This document shows positions 1 through 14,100 of a stretch of DNA of 64,000 nucleotides, in pieces (position 1 is the first letter of the stretch; the number at the start of each line of letters is the position of its first letter). The translations under genes and the position numbers were made by a program. The notes under the pieces were generated by a model. It had not been told where the DNA came from. It made no database searches and saw only the letters and a program-made list of their open reading frames with translations. This DNA is from Homarus americanus (Eukaryota > Arthropoda > Malacostraca > Decapoda > Nephropidae): positions 1 through 64,000 of the forward strand of contig NW_024711714.1 of assembly GCF_018991925.1 (NCBI RefSeq), given 5' to 3'.

Positions 1-3000
1 CTAGACGCTCCAGAGTGTACACCCCAGACACTCCAAGGTGCACCTCACACCCTGAGCACTCTGGACACTTAGCACAACTCTGACACTCCCAGGTGCCACC
101 TCCCCAGACACCTGGCAAACCTGTGACACCCCAGGCACACCTGACACCCCAGGCACACCTCACTGACACCCTGGCACAACTCTGACACTGCACACCCTTG
201 ACACCCCAGGCACACCTGACACCCCTGTGCACCCTGTCATGCCAGGCACACTTCTGACACCCCTGGCACCTCTGGCTCCTATGTACCACTGGCACCTGTA
301 CACCTGACACTCCAGGTGCACCTCCGACACTCTGCAGGCACACCTGAGACCCTAGTTGCACACCCTGGTGTTCTGGTGACACCTCTTGACATTCCCAGGT
401 GTTGTTTTTGACATTGCAGACATCTCTGACACTTAAAGGTACACCTCTGGCACTCCCAGGCACACCTCTGAGACTTGATGCTTCACTGACATTCCCTAGG
501 TAATTCTTCTGACTCCCCAGGCACGTCTGACACTCCCAGGTACATCTGCCTGACATCTCTGAGGTACACCCTGACACCCCAGCAATTCTTCTGGACACTT
601 GGTGGCACATTTCTGGCTGTTATGGCACCTGACACTCCCATGTACGCCCTGACACCCTGGGGCAGCTTACCTGACACTACAACTCCTGAGACTTGGTACA
701 CCTCTGACACTCCATGCACACCTTGGATTCCCAGGCACTGACATTTGACAGTGCTAGGCACCCTGGACAACAGGCACATTGTCGACAGCCCCAGGCACAC
801 CCCTGACTCCTGGCACACCAGACACTCCCTGCATTTCTCTGGGACATTTCCAGGCACTCACTGGCACCCCTGCACACCCCTGACACTCCCAGGCACACCC
901 TCTGACACTCAGGTACACCTCAGATACTCCCATGCACATTTCTAACCTCTAGTACACCTCTGACACCCTGGTACTCTCTGTCACTCTGTCACCAACACTC
1001 CCCAGGCAGTCCAGGCTGACACTGCCTGGCACACCCCCACACTGCCAGGCACACTCTGACACCGCCAGGCACACCCCTAGACACCTATGTACACCTCAGA
1101 CACTCCTAGGCATCTCACGCCTGTGCACCCTGACACTTGGTACATCTGGTGCACTCCCAGGCACACCTCTGCACACCCCAGGCACACCTCTGACACTCCT
1201 GGGTACATTTCCGACATTCTAGGTACACCTCTGACATCCCTGGTACTCTCTGACTCCTAGGTACCTCTGTCACTCCCATGACACACCTCTGACACCCCAG
1301 GTGCACCTCTGACAGTTGGCACACGTTACACCACAGTGACACTCTAAGACACCGTCAGGTACACCTCTGACACTGCTAGGGACACCAGACACCCAGGGTA
1401 CAATTCTGACACCCAAGTGCGCTCCTCTGACATTCTGTGCACTTTGACACTCCCAGGTTGACACCTCTGACACTCCAGACTTGATCCTTGACACCCCACA
1501 CCTCTGACACCTAAGGCACACCCTGACACTCCCCAGTCACACCTCTGACACTGGCACACCTCTGACACTCCCAGGTACACCTCCGACACTCCCAGTTACA
1601 CCTCTAACACTCCCAGGCACACCTTGATATTCCCAGGCACTCCACCACTCCCCTGCACACCCTGACACCTGGCACACCTCCGACACCCCAGATACACTCT
1701 GATACTCTGTACACCCCAACACTCCCCAGGCACACCTCTGACACTCCAGGCACTCCACTGACACTCCCAGGTACACCTCTGACACCTGCACACCTCTGAC
1801 ACTCCCAGGTAACCCCTGCAGATACTCCCCCAGGTACACTTCTGACACTCCTTGTACACCTCTGACACCTTGAATTCTCTGTCACCTGGTACACCCCAAC
1901 ACTCCCAGGCACACCTTGACACCCCAGGCACACTGCTGACACTGCCAGGCACACCCTCACACACTGCCAGGCACACCTGACGCTGCCAGGCACACCTCAG
2001 AATGCACCCTCATACCCCAGGTGCACCTCTCACACTCCCAAGCGCAACTCTGACACTCCCAGGCACACCCCAGACACCTCCCCAGGCCACCTCTGACACT
2101 CCCAAAGCACCCTCCGACACCCCAGGCATCCCCACAGGCCCCAGGCACACCTCTGACACCCCAGGCACACTGCTGACATTCCCAGGCACCACTGACATTC
2201 CCTAGTCACACCTCTGACACCCAGCAGGCACATGTCCGACACTCCCAGACACACCTCTGACACTCTCTTGTGGCCACCTCCGACACTCCCCAGGCACCCG
2301 ACACCCCAGGCACACTCTTACACTCCCAGGCACACCTCCGACAATCACAGGTACACCTCTGACACCCCAGGCACACCTCCGACACCCCAGGCACACCTCT
2401 GACACCCCAGGCACACCCCTGAACCCCAGTTGCTCCCCCATCCCAGGCACACCCTCTGACACTCCCAGGCACACCCACACCCCAGGCACACCTCTGACAC
2501 TCCCAGGCACACCTCTGACACTCCCAGGTACTCCACTGACATTCCCTGGCACACCTCTGACACTCCCAGGCACACTGACACTGCCAGGTAAACCTCCTGA
2601 CACCTCCAGGTACACCTCCTGACACTCCCCAGGCACACTTACACTCCCCAGGCACACCTCTGACACTTGCTGGCACACCTCCTGACATTCCCAGGCACAC
2701 CTCTGACACCTGGGCACACCCCTGACACCCCTGGCACACCTCTGACACTCCCAAGTACCCACTGACATTCCTGCACACCTCTGACACACTCCCAGGCACG
2801 TCCTGACACTCCCAGATACACCTCTGACACCCCAGGTACACCTCACACCCCAGGCACACCTCTGACACTGCCAGGCACACCCCTGACACCCAGGCACTCC
2901 CCTGACACTCCCAGGCACACTCTGACACCCTGGCACACACCTCTGACACTCCCAGTACACCTCCGATATTTCCAGGCACAGTCTCCAATATTCCTCAGGT

Positions 3001-5820
3001 ACACCTCTGATACTCCCAGGTACACCTTGAGACTCCAGGTACTCCTCTGACACCCCTGGTACACCTCTGACATTTCCAGTTGCACCTGACATTCCCTGGC
3101 ACACCACTGACACTCCCAGGTACACCTCTGACAATCCCAGGTACACCTCTGATACTCCCAGGCACATCCCTGACACCCCAGGCACACCTTCTCACACCGC
3201 CAGGCACATCTCTGACAATCGCAGGCACCCCAGACACTCCCAGGCACACCTCCTGACGACCCTTGGCACACCCTGACACTCCCAGGCACACCTGATATTT
3301 CCAGGCACACTCATATTCCCAGGCACACCTCCGACATCCCCAGGCACACCCTTGAGACTTATACCTCTGACACCCCTGGCACTCTGACATTCCCAGTGCA
3401 CCTCCGACATCCCAAGGCACACTCAGACACTGCCAGGCACACCTCACACTGCCATGCACACCTCTGATCTCCCAGGCACACCTTAGACACTCCAAGGCAG
3501 CACCTTGACATCCAGGCACTCTGACATTCCCCAGTACACCTCTGACACCCCAGGCACACCTCTGACACTTCCAGGTACTCCACTGACACTCCTGGCACAC
3601 CCCTGACACCCCAGGCACACCTGGACACCCCAGTACTCCCCAGACACCCTGGTGTGCATCCTCGCACTCCAGGTACACCCCTGACACTCCTAGGCACTCC
3701 TCTGTCACCCTGACACGTCTAACACTCCCAGTGTCCTCCGCTGACACCTGAGGCACACTCCAGACACTGCGAGGCACACCAGACACTCCCAGAACACCTC
3801 ACACACCCAAGCTGCACCTCACACTCCCCAAGTGCAACTCCTGACACTCCCAGGACACCTCAGACACTTGCAAGTCACCAGCTGACCTCCAAGTGCACCT
3901 CTGATACCCCAGGCACACATCTGACATTGCCACAGGTCCACCCCACACACTCCCCAGGTCCACCTCAGTCACCCAAGGCATCTCTGACACTCCCAACCCC
4001 TGACACCCTATGCACAACTCTGACACCTCAGGCACATCTCAGACACCCCAGGCACACCACTGACACCCCAGGCACACCTCTGACACTCCTGGGCACACCT
4101 CTGACACTCCCAGGAACACCTCCGACACTCCCAGGTACACCTCCGACACTCCAGTACACTCCCACACACCAGGCACACCTCCGACACTCCCCATGCACAC
4201 CGCTGACACCCCAGGCACACTCTGACACTCCCAGGCACACCCTGATACTCCCACGCACACTTCACACCAGGCACACCTCTGACACCTTGGCACTTCTCTG
4301 TCACTCCCTGACACACCCCAACACTCCCAGGCACACCGCTGACACTGCACACACCCTCACACCGAGGCACACCCTGCACCAGGCACACCCTCAGACACCA
4401 CCTGGCACACCTCAGACACTCCAAGGTGCACTTCCCACGCCCCATGCCCCACACCCCAGGCACACCCCAGACACTCCAGGTACACTGCTACACTCCAGGC
4501 ACACACCCTGACACTCCAAGCACCTCCGACACCTGCACACCCTGACACCTGCACACCTCTGACACTCCTAGGCACCTCTGTCACTCCCTGATACACTCTA
4601 ACACTGGTGCACCTGACACTCCTAGGCTCACCTGCTGACACTGCCAGTGACACCTCAGCCACTGTCAGGTACACACTCCCAAACACTGCCAGGCACACTC
4701 TCAGACACCAGAGGCACACCTCAGACACCACAGCACCTCTGACACTCCTAGGCACAGTCTCTGACACTTCCAGGCACACCTCTCGACACTCCCAGGCACA
4801 CCTCTTCTGACACCCCATGTGCACACCTCTGACACTCCCAGGTACAACTCTGACACTCCCAGCCACACTGACACCCCAAGCACACCTCTGACACTCCCAG
4901 GCCACCTCCGACACCCTGGGCACACCTCTACACTCCCTAGGCACACCTTTGATATTCCTGTGTGCACCCACTTACATTCCCTTGCACTCTTGACACTGCC
5001 TATTGCACAGTCCGGACACTCCCAGATACAACTCTGACACTCCTGTACACCTCTAACACCCCAGGCACCCCTGACACTCCAGGCACCCACTGACACTCCC
5101 TGGCACACTCTGACACCCCAGGTACACCTCTGACACCCCAGATAACCCCAGATAATTCCCTGCAGGCACACTTCTCACACCCTTGGCACACCTCTGACAC
5201 TCCTTGGTACTCCTCTGTCACCCCTGATACACCTCTAACACTCCCCAGTACGCCGCTGACACCCCAGGCACACTGCTGACACTGCCAGGCACACCCCACA
5301 CACCGCCAGGCACCACCCCCAGACGCCACAGGCACACCAGACACCACCCAGGCACACCTCTCAGACACCCAAGGTGCACCTCCCCACACCCCCAAGTGCA
5401 ACCTGACACCCCAGGCACACCTCAGACACTCCCAGGCACACCGCTCACACCCCAGGCACACCTGACACCCCACACCCCGACACTCCCAGGCACACCTCTG
5501 GACACCCCAGGTCTGACACTCCCAGGCACACTGCTGACATCTCAGGCACCACTGACATTCCCTGCACACCTCTGACACTTAGTACATGTCCGACACTCCC
5601 AGACACACCCTGACACTCCAGGCACACCTGACACTCCCAGGCACACCTCCGACACTCCCCAGGCACACTTCTTGCCACCCCAGGCACACTGACACAGGTA
5701 CACCTCTGACACCCCAGGCACACCTGACACTCCAGGCACACCTCTGACACCCTGGTGCACACCCCAGAAACTCCCAGTTACACTTCTACACATTCCAGGT
5801 ACACCCCTGACACCCCAGCA

Positions 5821-5945
5821 CCCCTGACACCTAGTAATAATCTTCTGACACCTCTTGAGGCACACCCTGGAGTCAATTCTTATACACCCTCAGAATCGCA
5901 AGTATCTACTGACATCTCTGTTCAATCTCTGACACTTAGGCAAGC
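5821..5945. repeat. Degenerate island in the minisatellite
   Basis: The 21-bp rhythm is lost over about 125 bp. The sequence is more A/T-rich than its surroundings, with runs such as CTAGTAATAATC and AGTCAATTCTTATAC. Isolated remnants of TCTGACAC remain. It reads as decayed units rather than an insertion, because satellite words are present throughout and no terminal repeats or coding potential are visible. Confidence 0.55.
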
Positions 5946-6539
5946 ACCACGACACTGCCAGGCAAACCCGACACTCCCAGGCACACCTCCGACACCCAGG
6001 CACACTTCACATCCCCAGGCACACCTGACACCTCCCCAGGCACACCTCTGACATTCACCCTGACACCCCATGCGCCACCCCACACCCCAGGCACACCCTG
6101 ACACCCCAAGCACTCCACTGACATTCCCCAAGTACACCTCTGACACCCAGGTGCACGTCCGGACACCCCAGACACACCCACACTCCCAGGCACATCTTGA
6201 CACTCCCAGGTACACCTCCTTTCACACTGCTGTGCCACCTCTGACAATCGCAGGTACCTGTTAATTTGGTGCACACCTCCGACACTTTGCATCCCTCTGA
6301 CACTTCCAGTACACCCCCTGATTCCCAGGCACACCTCCGATACTCCCAGGTACACCTTGAGACTCCCAGGTACCCTCTCTGACACTCCCCTGCACACCCC
6401 CTCTGACATTCCCAGTTGCACTCCTGACATTCCCAGGTACACCACTGACACTCCCTAATGCACACCTCTGCTGACAATCCTAGGCACACCCCTGATACCC
6501 AGGCATCCTCTGACACCCCAGCACACTCTCACACTGCCA

Positions 6540-7010
6540 GGCACACCGACATCTAAGGTACCCCGGACACCCTATGCTACACCTGACACCTTTGGTACAC
6601 CTTGACACCTAGGCACACCTGTTCTATGCACACTCCAATATCCTGCTAACCTGACAACTCTTGTACAATCTTGAGACCCCTGGTACCCTCTGACACCCTG
6701 GTACACCTGACATCCCAGCTGCACCCGTGATCCTGCGGAACAACTCACACACTGCGGCAAACCCCAGACACCGCCACATGACACCCCACAACCTTAGACA
6801 CCCAGTATGTGGGCCTTGACATTCCCATGACCTGACATCCCCAGTACAACTCTGACACTGGCTGTCCGACAACCTAAGATTAACTCCACCCCCATGTGCA
6901 CACCTCTTGACACCCATGTGCACATCTGACTACTTCAAGGTACCACTGACACCTGGTACAACCCTGACTACCTCAGTGCCAACTCTGACACTGTCTGTGT
7001 ACCTCCTCAG
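6540..7010. repeat. Most diverged segment of domain A
   Basis: Over about 470 bp the units are hardly recognisable. Words such as GGAACAACTCACACACTGCG, CAGTATGTGGGCC and CCTAAGATTAACTCC are not seen elsewhere in the array. TGACACC, GGTACACC and TGACATCCC remnants still recur, so this is probably an old part of the array that escaped homogenisation. No open frame has a recognisable protein and no mobile-element ends are visible. An inserted foreign fragment cannot be excluded. Confidence 0.55.
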
Positions 7011-10000
7011 GCACATTCTGCACCCCAGGCACACCTCTGACACCCAGGCACACCTCTGACACCCTGGGCACTTGATTCTCCAGGCACACCTCTGACACTC
7101 CCGTAGGTACACCTCTGACACTCCCTGCACACCTCCTCTGACACTCCCACACCTCACACCCCAGGCACACCTGACACTCCCCTGCAGGCACACTTCTTAC
7201 ACCCCTGGACACCCCAGACACTCCCAGGCAAAATTCCCCACACCCTGGCACACCTCTGACACTCCCAGACACCTGTGACACCCCAGGCACACTTCACACC
7301 CCCTGGCACACCTCCGACACCTGAGGCACACTCTGACACCTCAGGCACACCTCTGACACTCCAAGGCACACCTGACACCCCTGGTGCACACCCCAACACC
7401 CCAGGCACCCCTCTACACCCAGGTACACTGAGACTCCCAGGCACACCTTGACATTCCCCAGGCACCCCGACACTCAGCACACCCTCTGACACTACAGGCA
7501 CATGTCCGACACTCCCCAGATACACCTCTGAGTACTCCAGGTACAACTTGACACTTGGCACCTCTGACACTCTTTGGTACCCACTGACACTCCTGGCACA
7601 CCCCTGACACTCTATGTACACCTCTGGACACCTGGTACTCCCAGACACCCCAGGCACATTTTCGCACCTGGGCACACCTCTGACTCCTAGGTACTTCTCT
7701 GTCACTCCCTGATACACCTCTAACACTCCCCAGGTCCTCCGCTGACACTCCAGGCACACTGCTGACACTGACAGGTACACCTCACACACTGCACATCTTA
7801 GACACTGCGAGGCACACTGACATCCTGGGCACACCCCAGACACTCCAAGGCGCACCTCTCACACCCCCAAGCACCTCTGATACTCCCCAGGCCACCTCAG
7901 ACACTCCCAGGCACACTGCTGACACTCCCAGGCACACCTCTGACACCCCAAGCACACCCTCCGACACCCCAGGCACACCGACACACCTGTGCACACCTGA
8001 CACTCCCCAGGCACACTTTACACCCCTGGTACACTCCGACAATCACAGGTACACCTGTCACCCCGGCACACCCGACACCACACACACCCCTGACACACCT
8101 AAGGCACACCCAGAAACCCCAGTCAGCACTCTACACTTGCAAGCACACCTCTGACACCCCAGGCACACCTCTGACTCCCAGGCACACCTGTGACTCCCAG
8201 GCACACCTGGGGTGGTTCCCCAGGCACACCTTGACACCCCAGGTACTCCAATGACATTCCCCTGGTACACCTGACACCCACAGGCACACCACTGACAATT
8301 CCCAGGCATGATTTCACACCCCAGGCACACCTGACACTCCCCAGGCACACCTCTGGACACTCCCAGGTACACCTCTGACGCCCAAGGCACACCCTGACAC
8401 CCCAGGTACACCTCCCTGACACCCCAAGCACTCCACTGACATCCTGGTACACCTCTGACACCCTGACACTTGCCAGATACACCTCCTGGACACTCCACAT
8501 CTCTGACACTCCCAGGCACACCTCTGACACTGCCAGCCACACTCTGGACAATCGCAGGCACTCCTGGTGACACACCACGCACACCTCCGACACCCTTGGC
8601 AGCACTTGACACTCCAGGCACTCTCCTTGATATTCCCAACTACACCTCCAATATTCCCAGGCACACCTCCGATAATTCCCAGGCACACCCTTGAGACCCC
8701 AGGGCACCCTCCGACACCCCCAAGTACACCCTGACATCCCAGTCACACCTCCGACACCCCAATTCACACCACCGACACCAGTCACACCTCTGACACCCAA
8801 GGACACCCCCAGATACCCCAGGCATACCTCCTGACACCTAAGGCATCAGTCTGACATTCTGCACACCCCTGACACTTAAAGCCACACGTCCGACACTCAG
8901 ACACACATCTGACACTTGGTGTTCATCTCTGACAGTTCCAGATACACCCTCTGACAATTCCAGGCACACCCCTGACACCCCAGGTTCACCTCTGACACCT
9001 GAGGCACACCCTGACACTCCCACACTTCAACACTCCCAGCACCGCTGACACTCCCAGGCACACCGCTGACACTGCCAGTTACACCTCAGACACTGCTGTC
9101 AGGCACACCCCAGACGTTTGCACACCCCAGACACTCCAGAGGCACACCAGACACCCAGCACCCTGACACCCCAAGTGCACCTCTGACACCCTGTGCTACT
9201 GCCCTGACACTTAAGGCACACCCCTGTGACACTCCCCAGGCACAGCAGCCCCACACCCGAGCACACCTCTGACACTCCCAGGCACTCTGACACCCCTGGT
9301 ACACCTCTGACACTCCCCAAGCACCCCACACCCAGGCACACCTCCTGACACCCCAGGTACACCTCCGACACTCCCAGGCACACTTACACCCCTGGCACAC
9401 CTCTGACACCCCATGTAAAACCCCAGACACTCCCAGGCACACCTCACACCCCAGGTACACTCAACACCCCAGGCACACCTCTGACACCCCAGGTACACCT
9501 CTGACACTGGGGCACACACCTTGACATTCTGGTGTACCCACTGACATTCTCAGTACACCTCTGACACTCACAGTGTCCGACACTCCCCAGATCCCTCTCT
9601 GACACCCCCAGGCACACACCTCTGACACCCCAGGCACACCTGACACTCCAGGCACTCCACTGACACTCCTGGCACACCCCTGACACTCCCAGGCACACCT
9701 CTGACACTCCCCAGGCACTCCCAGACACCCCAGGCACACTCTGCACTCCAGGCACACCCCTGACACCCTAGGCACCTCTGTCACCCCCGATACACCCCAA
9801 CACCTGTGTCCTGCCGACAGTCCCAGGCACACCGCCCCACACTGACAGGCACACTGCCGACACTGACAGCACACCCCACACACCGCCAGGCACACCCCAG
9901 ACACTCCCAGGCACATCCTTGTGACACCTGCTGCGCACATCTCACACCCCAGCACCTCTGATACTCCCCAGGCACACCTCAGACACCCCAGGCATAACAC

Positions 10001-10559
10001 CGCTGACACTGACAGGTACATCCCACACACCACAGGCACACCAGACACTGCGAGGCACACCTCAGACACCCCAGGCACACCCCAGACACCCCAGGCACAC
10101 CAGACACCCCCAGGTATACCGCTGACACTGACAGGCACACCCCACACACACCGGCCAGGTACACCCCAGACACCCCAGGTACATCTCAGACACCCAAGCA
10201 GCACCTCACACCCCAAGTGCAATTCTCTGATACCCCAGGCACACCCCAGACACTCCCCAGGCACACACCACGACACCCCTGGTGCACACCCTCTGACACC
10301 CCTGCAAGCACACTGACACCCCCTGTGCACACCTCCACACCCCAGGCACACCCTGTCACCCCAGCACCCTCCTGACACCCCCAGGCACACCTCTGACACC
10401 CAGGCACACCCCAGAAACTCCCAGCACACCTGACACCCCAGGCACACCTCTGACACTCCCCAGGTAATTCCCAGACACCCAGGTACACTCGCACCCCAGG
10501 TGCCACCCCTGAGCACTCCAGGCACCCCCCCTGTCACCCCTGACACACCCCTAACACCT

Positions 10560-11110
10560 TGTCCTCCTGCCACACTCCCAGGCACACCTCCGCAGACACT
10601 GACATAGGCATTCACCACACACCACAGGCATGCAATTCTGACACTGCCATGTACACCCCAGACACTCCCAGGCACACCTCAGATAATCCACAGTGCACTT
10701 CACACCAGTGCACCTCTGATACCCCATGCACACCCCTGATAATTCTAGTAAATGCTGACACTCTGAGGCACCCTTATTCCTGCAAGCATTCTGACAACCA
10801 ATGTACACCTGTTAGGCAGGTACACTGACACCCCAGGTGACTTTTTTATTTTCCAGGTACACTCGACAATTTCAGCAGGTACAATTCTGTAGGTGCAAAC
10901 TGATACTCCCAGGTGCACCTGACACTGTGTACAATTCTGACACTCCAGGCACAATTCTGACAACCAGGTGTACCTCTCACATCCCAAGTGCACCTTGATA
11001 CCCCAGGCACATCTCTGGCACACTCCTGCAGTACACCTTGACTCTCCCAAGGCACACCTTTGACACCTGGTACACCTTCTTACAATTCCAGGTACACTCT
11101 GACTCTCCTG
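10560..11110. repeat. Degenerate island with a T-rich tract
   Basis: This is a diverged stretch of array, partly A/T-richer than average, with uncommon words (TGACAACCAATG, TTCAGCAGGTACAATTCTG). Near 10841-10856 it contains one of the very few pyrimidine tracts in the array made of T rather than C, ending in TTTTCCAGGTAC. That tract resembles a splice acceptor, but nothing nearby suggests a transcript. Remnants of GGTACACTC and TGACACTCC show that it still belongs to the minisatellite. Confidence 0.5.
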
Positions 11111-14100
11111 TACACCTCTTGACACTCCCAGGCACACCTCTGACACTCCAGGTACACCTTGACACCTCCAGGTACCACTGACATTCCCTGGGTATACTCC
11201 TGACACCCCACACCGACACTGCAGTGCATACCTGACACTCCCTAGAACACCTCCGACACTCCCAGGTACACTTCACACTCCCAGTCACACTCTGAAAACT
11301 CCTGTGCACACCCTGACAATTCCAGGTACACTCTGACACCTAAAGGCCCTCTGAATTCCCCAGGCACCCTGACACTCCCAAGCACCACTGACATTCCCTT
11401 GGCACCCGTCTGACACCCCAGGTGCACGTCCGACACTCCCAGATACACCTCTGACTCTCCTAGGCACACCTCTGACACCCCCAGGTACACCTCTGACACT
11501 CCCAGGTACACCTTGACACTCCCAGGCATTCTCACTGACGTTCCTGAGCACCTCTGACACCCCAGGCACACCACTGACACTGCCAGTACACCTCCGACTA
11601 ATTCCAGGAACACCTGGCACTTGCACACCTCACACTCTGCACACCTCCGACACTTCAGGCACACCTGCTACTCCTCACACCTCTGGCCCAAGGCACACCT
11701 CTGACACCCCAGGCACACCTCTGACACCCCAAGCACTCCACCGACATTCCCTTGTACACTGACACCCCAGGCACGTCCGTCACCCAGATACACCTCTGAC
11801 ACTCCCAGGCACATCTCTGACACCCCAGGCACACCTCTGACACTGTAGTACACCTCTGACAATCGCAGGTACTCCCTGAGCACCCAAGTCACAACCTCCG
11901 ACACCCTTGGTACACTCTGACACTCCCCAGGTACACCTGATATTCCCCAAGTACACCCAATATTCCTGCTACACCTCCGACACTCCCACACACCACTGAC
12001 ACCCCAGGCACACCTCTGACACCTAGTACACCTCTTGTCTGACACCCATGCACACCTCTGACACTCCCAGGTACACCCGACACCCCAGGTACACCCGACA
12101 CCCCAGGTACACCTCACACCTGGTACACCCCTGACACTCCCATGTAAAACCCCAGACACTCCCAGGCACACCTCCGACACATCTCAGGTACACCCCACAC
12201 CCAGGTACACTCACCTACACCCCAGGCACACCCCTGACACCCCAGCACCCAGAAACCCCAGTCACACTCTTACACCCCAGGCACACCTCTGACACCCCAG
12301 GTACACCTGACTCCAGGTACACCCTGACACCCCAGGCACACCTCTGGCACCCCAGGTACACCTTGACACTCCCAGACTCCACTGACATTCTCGAACACCT
12401 CTGACACCTGCAGATACACGTCCGACACTCAGATACACCACTGCCACTCCCAGGTGCACCTCTGACACTCCCAGGTACCCATTGACATTCCTGGACAGTT
12501 CCCTTGACACTCCCAGGTACACCTCTCTGACACCCCAGGTACACCTCTGACACTCCCAGGCACACCCCAAACACTCCCAGGTACACTTCTCACACTCCAG
12601 TACACACTCCCTACGTACTCTCTGTCCCTCCCTGATACGTCTAACCTCCCAGGTACACCGCTGACACCCCATGTACACCGGCTGACACTGCCAGGTACAC
12701 CCTCAGATACTGCCAGGTACACATCAGACAATGCCAGGTACACCACACACTCCCCAGGTCCACCTCAGTCACCCAAGGTGCCCTGACACTCATGCACCTC
12801 TGACACCCTAGGCACAACCTGACACCCCAGGTACATCCAGACACCCCAGGTACACCACTGACACCCAGGTACACTCTGACAATCACAGGTACTCCTCTGA
12901 CCTCCCAGGCACACCTCTGACAGCCCTTGGCACACCCCCTGACACTCCCTGGTACACCTCCGATATTCCCAGTACACCTCCAAATTCCCAGTTACACATC
13001 CGACACTCCCAATTACACCACTGACACTCCCAGGTACACCACACCCCAGGTGCACTCTGACTCCACATGCACACTCCTCTGACACCCCAGGTGACACCTC
13101 CGACACCCCAGGTACACCTGACACCCTGCACACTCTCACACACCCAGGTACACCTCCGACACTCCATGCACTGCCGACACTCCCAGGTACACCTCTGGCT
13201 TCCCCAGTTACACATCTGACCTCCTGGTACACTTGACATTCCAGGTACACCTCTGGACCTCCCAGGTACACCGCCGACACCCCAGGTACTCTGACACCCA
13301 GGTGCACCTCAGACACTCCCAGGTACCTCCTCACTCACCCAGGTACACCTCCGACACTCGCAAGTTCATCTCTGACACCCAGGTACACCTCTGACACTCC
13401 AGGTACACCTCTGACACCCAGGTACACCTTTGACACTCCCACTCCATGACATTCCGGTACACCTCTCCTCACACTCCCAGGTGCACTGCTGACACTGCCA
13501 CCTGACACACCCAGGAACACCTCCGACACTCCCAGGTACAAATCTCACTCTCTGTACACCTCCGACACTCCGGTGCACTCTGACACTCCCAGGTACACCC
13601 GTGACACCCCAGGTACACCTCTGACACTCCCTGGACACCTTTGACATTCCCAGGTACTCACTGACCCCTAGTACACCTCTGACACTCACAGGTACATGCC
13701 GACACTCCCAGACACCTCTGACACTCTCAGGTACATCTGACACCCAGTACACCTCTGACACTCCAGGTACCCACTGACACTCTGGTACACCCCTAACCCC
13801 AGGTACACCTCTGACTCCCAGGCACCCCAGACACTTCTTCATCTCGCACTCCAGGTACTCCTCTGTCACTCCCTGATACACCTCTAACACTCCCAGGTCC
13901 CTCCTGGACTCCCAGGTACACCGCTGACACTGACAGGTACACCTCACACACTACCAGGTACACCTGAGAGCACTGCAGTGCACCTCAGACACTCCAGGTA
14001 CACCTCAGACACTCCCAGGTACACCGCTTGCTCCCAGGTACACCTCTGGCCTCCCAGGTACCTCCGGCACTCCCAGGTACACCTCCGACACTCCCAGGTA

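Larger units (their letters stand above)
1..12850. repeat. Array domain A: GGCACACC / CACCCCAG-type units, diverged
   Basis: Here the unit junction most often reads CCCCAGGCACACC rather than CCCAGGTACACC, and unit lengths vary the most. GGTACACC units are mixed in throughout. Several stretches are so diverged that the period is hard to follow (5821-5945, 6540-7010, 10560-11110). The block resembles the array to the right of the LTR element (51274-64000) more than the middle of the array, which suggests that the central units expanded later between two older flanks. The boundary near 12.85 kb is approximate and gradual, since GGCACACC units thin out between about 12.2 and 13.0 kb. Confidence 0.8.

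Noticed and set aside
2202..3185. 327-codon minus-strand frame resembling a cysteine- or glycine-rich structural protein
   Set aside because: Mixed VRGVPGS and SEVYLG periods come from frame changes within the satellite; there is no signal peptide, domain or boundary.
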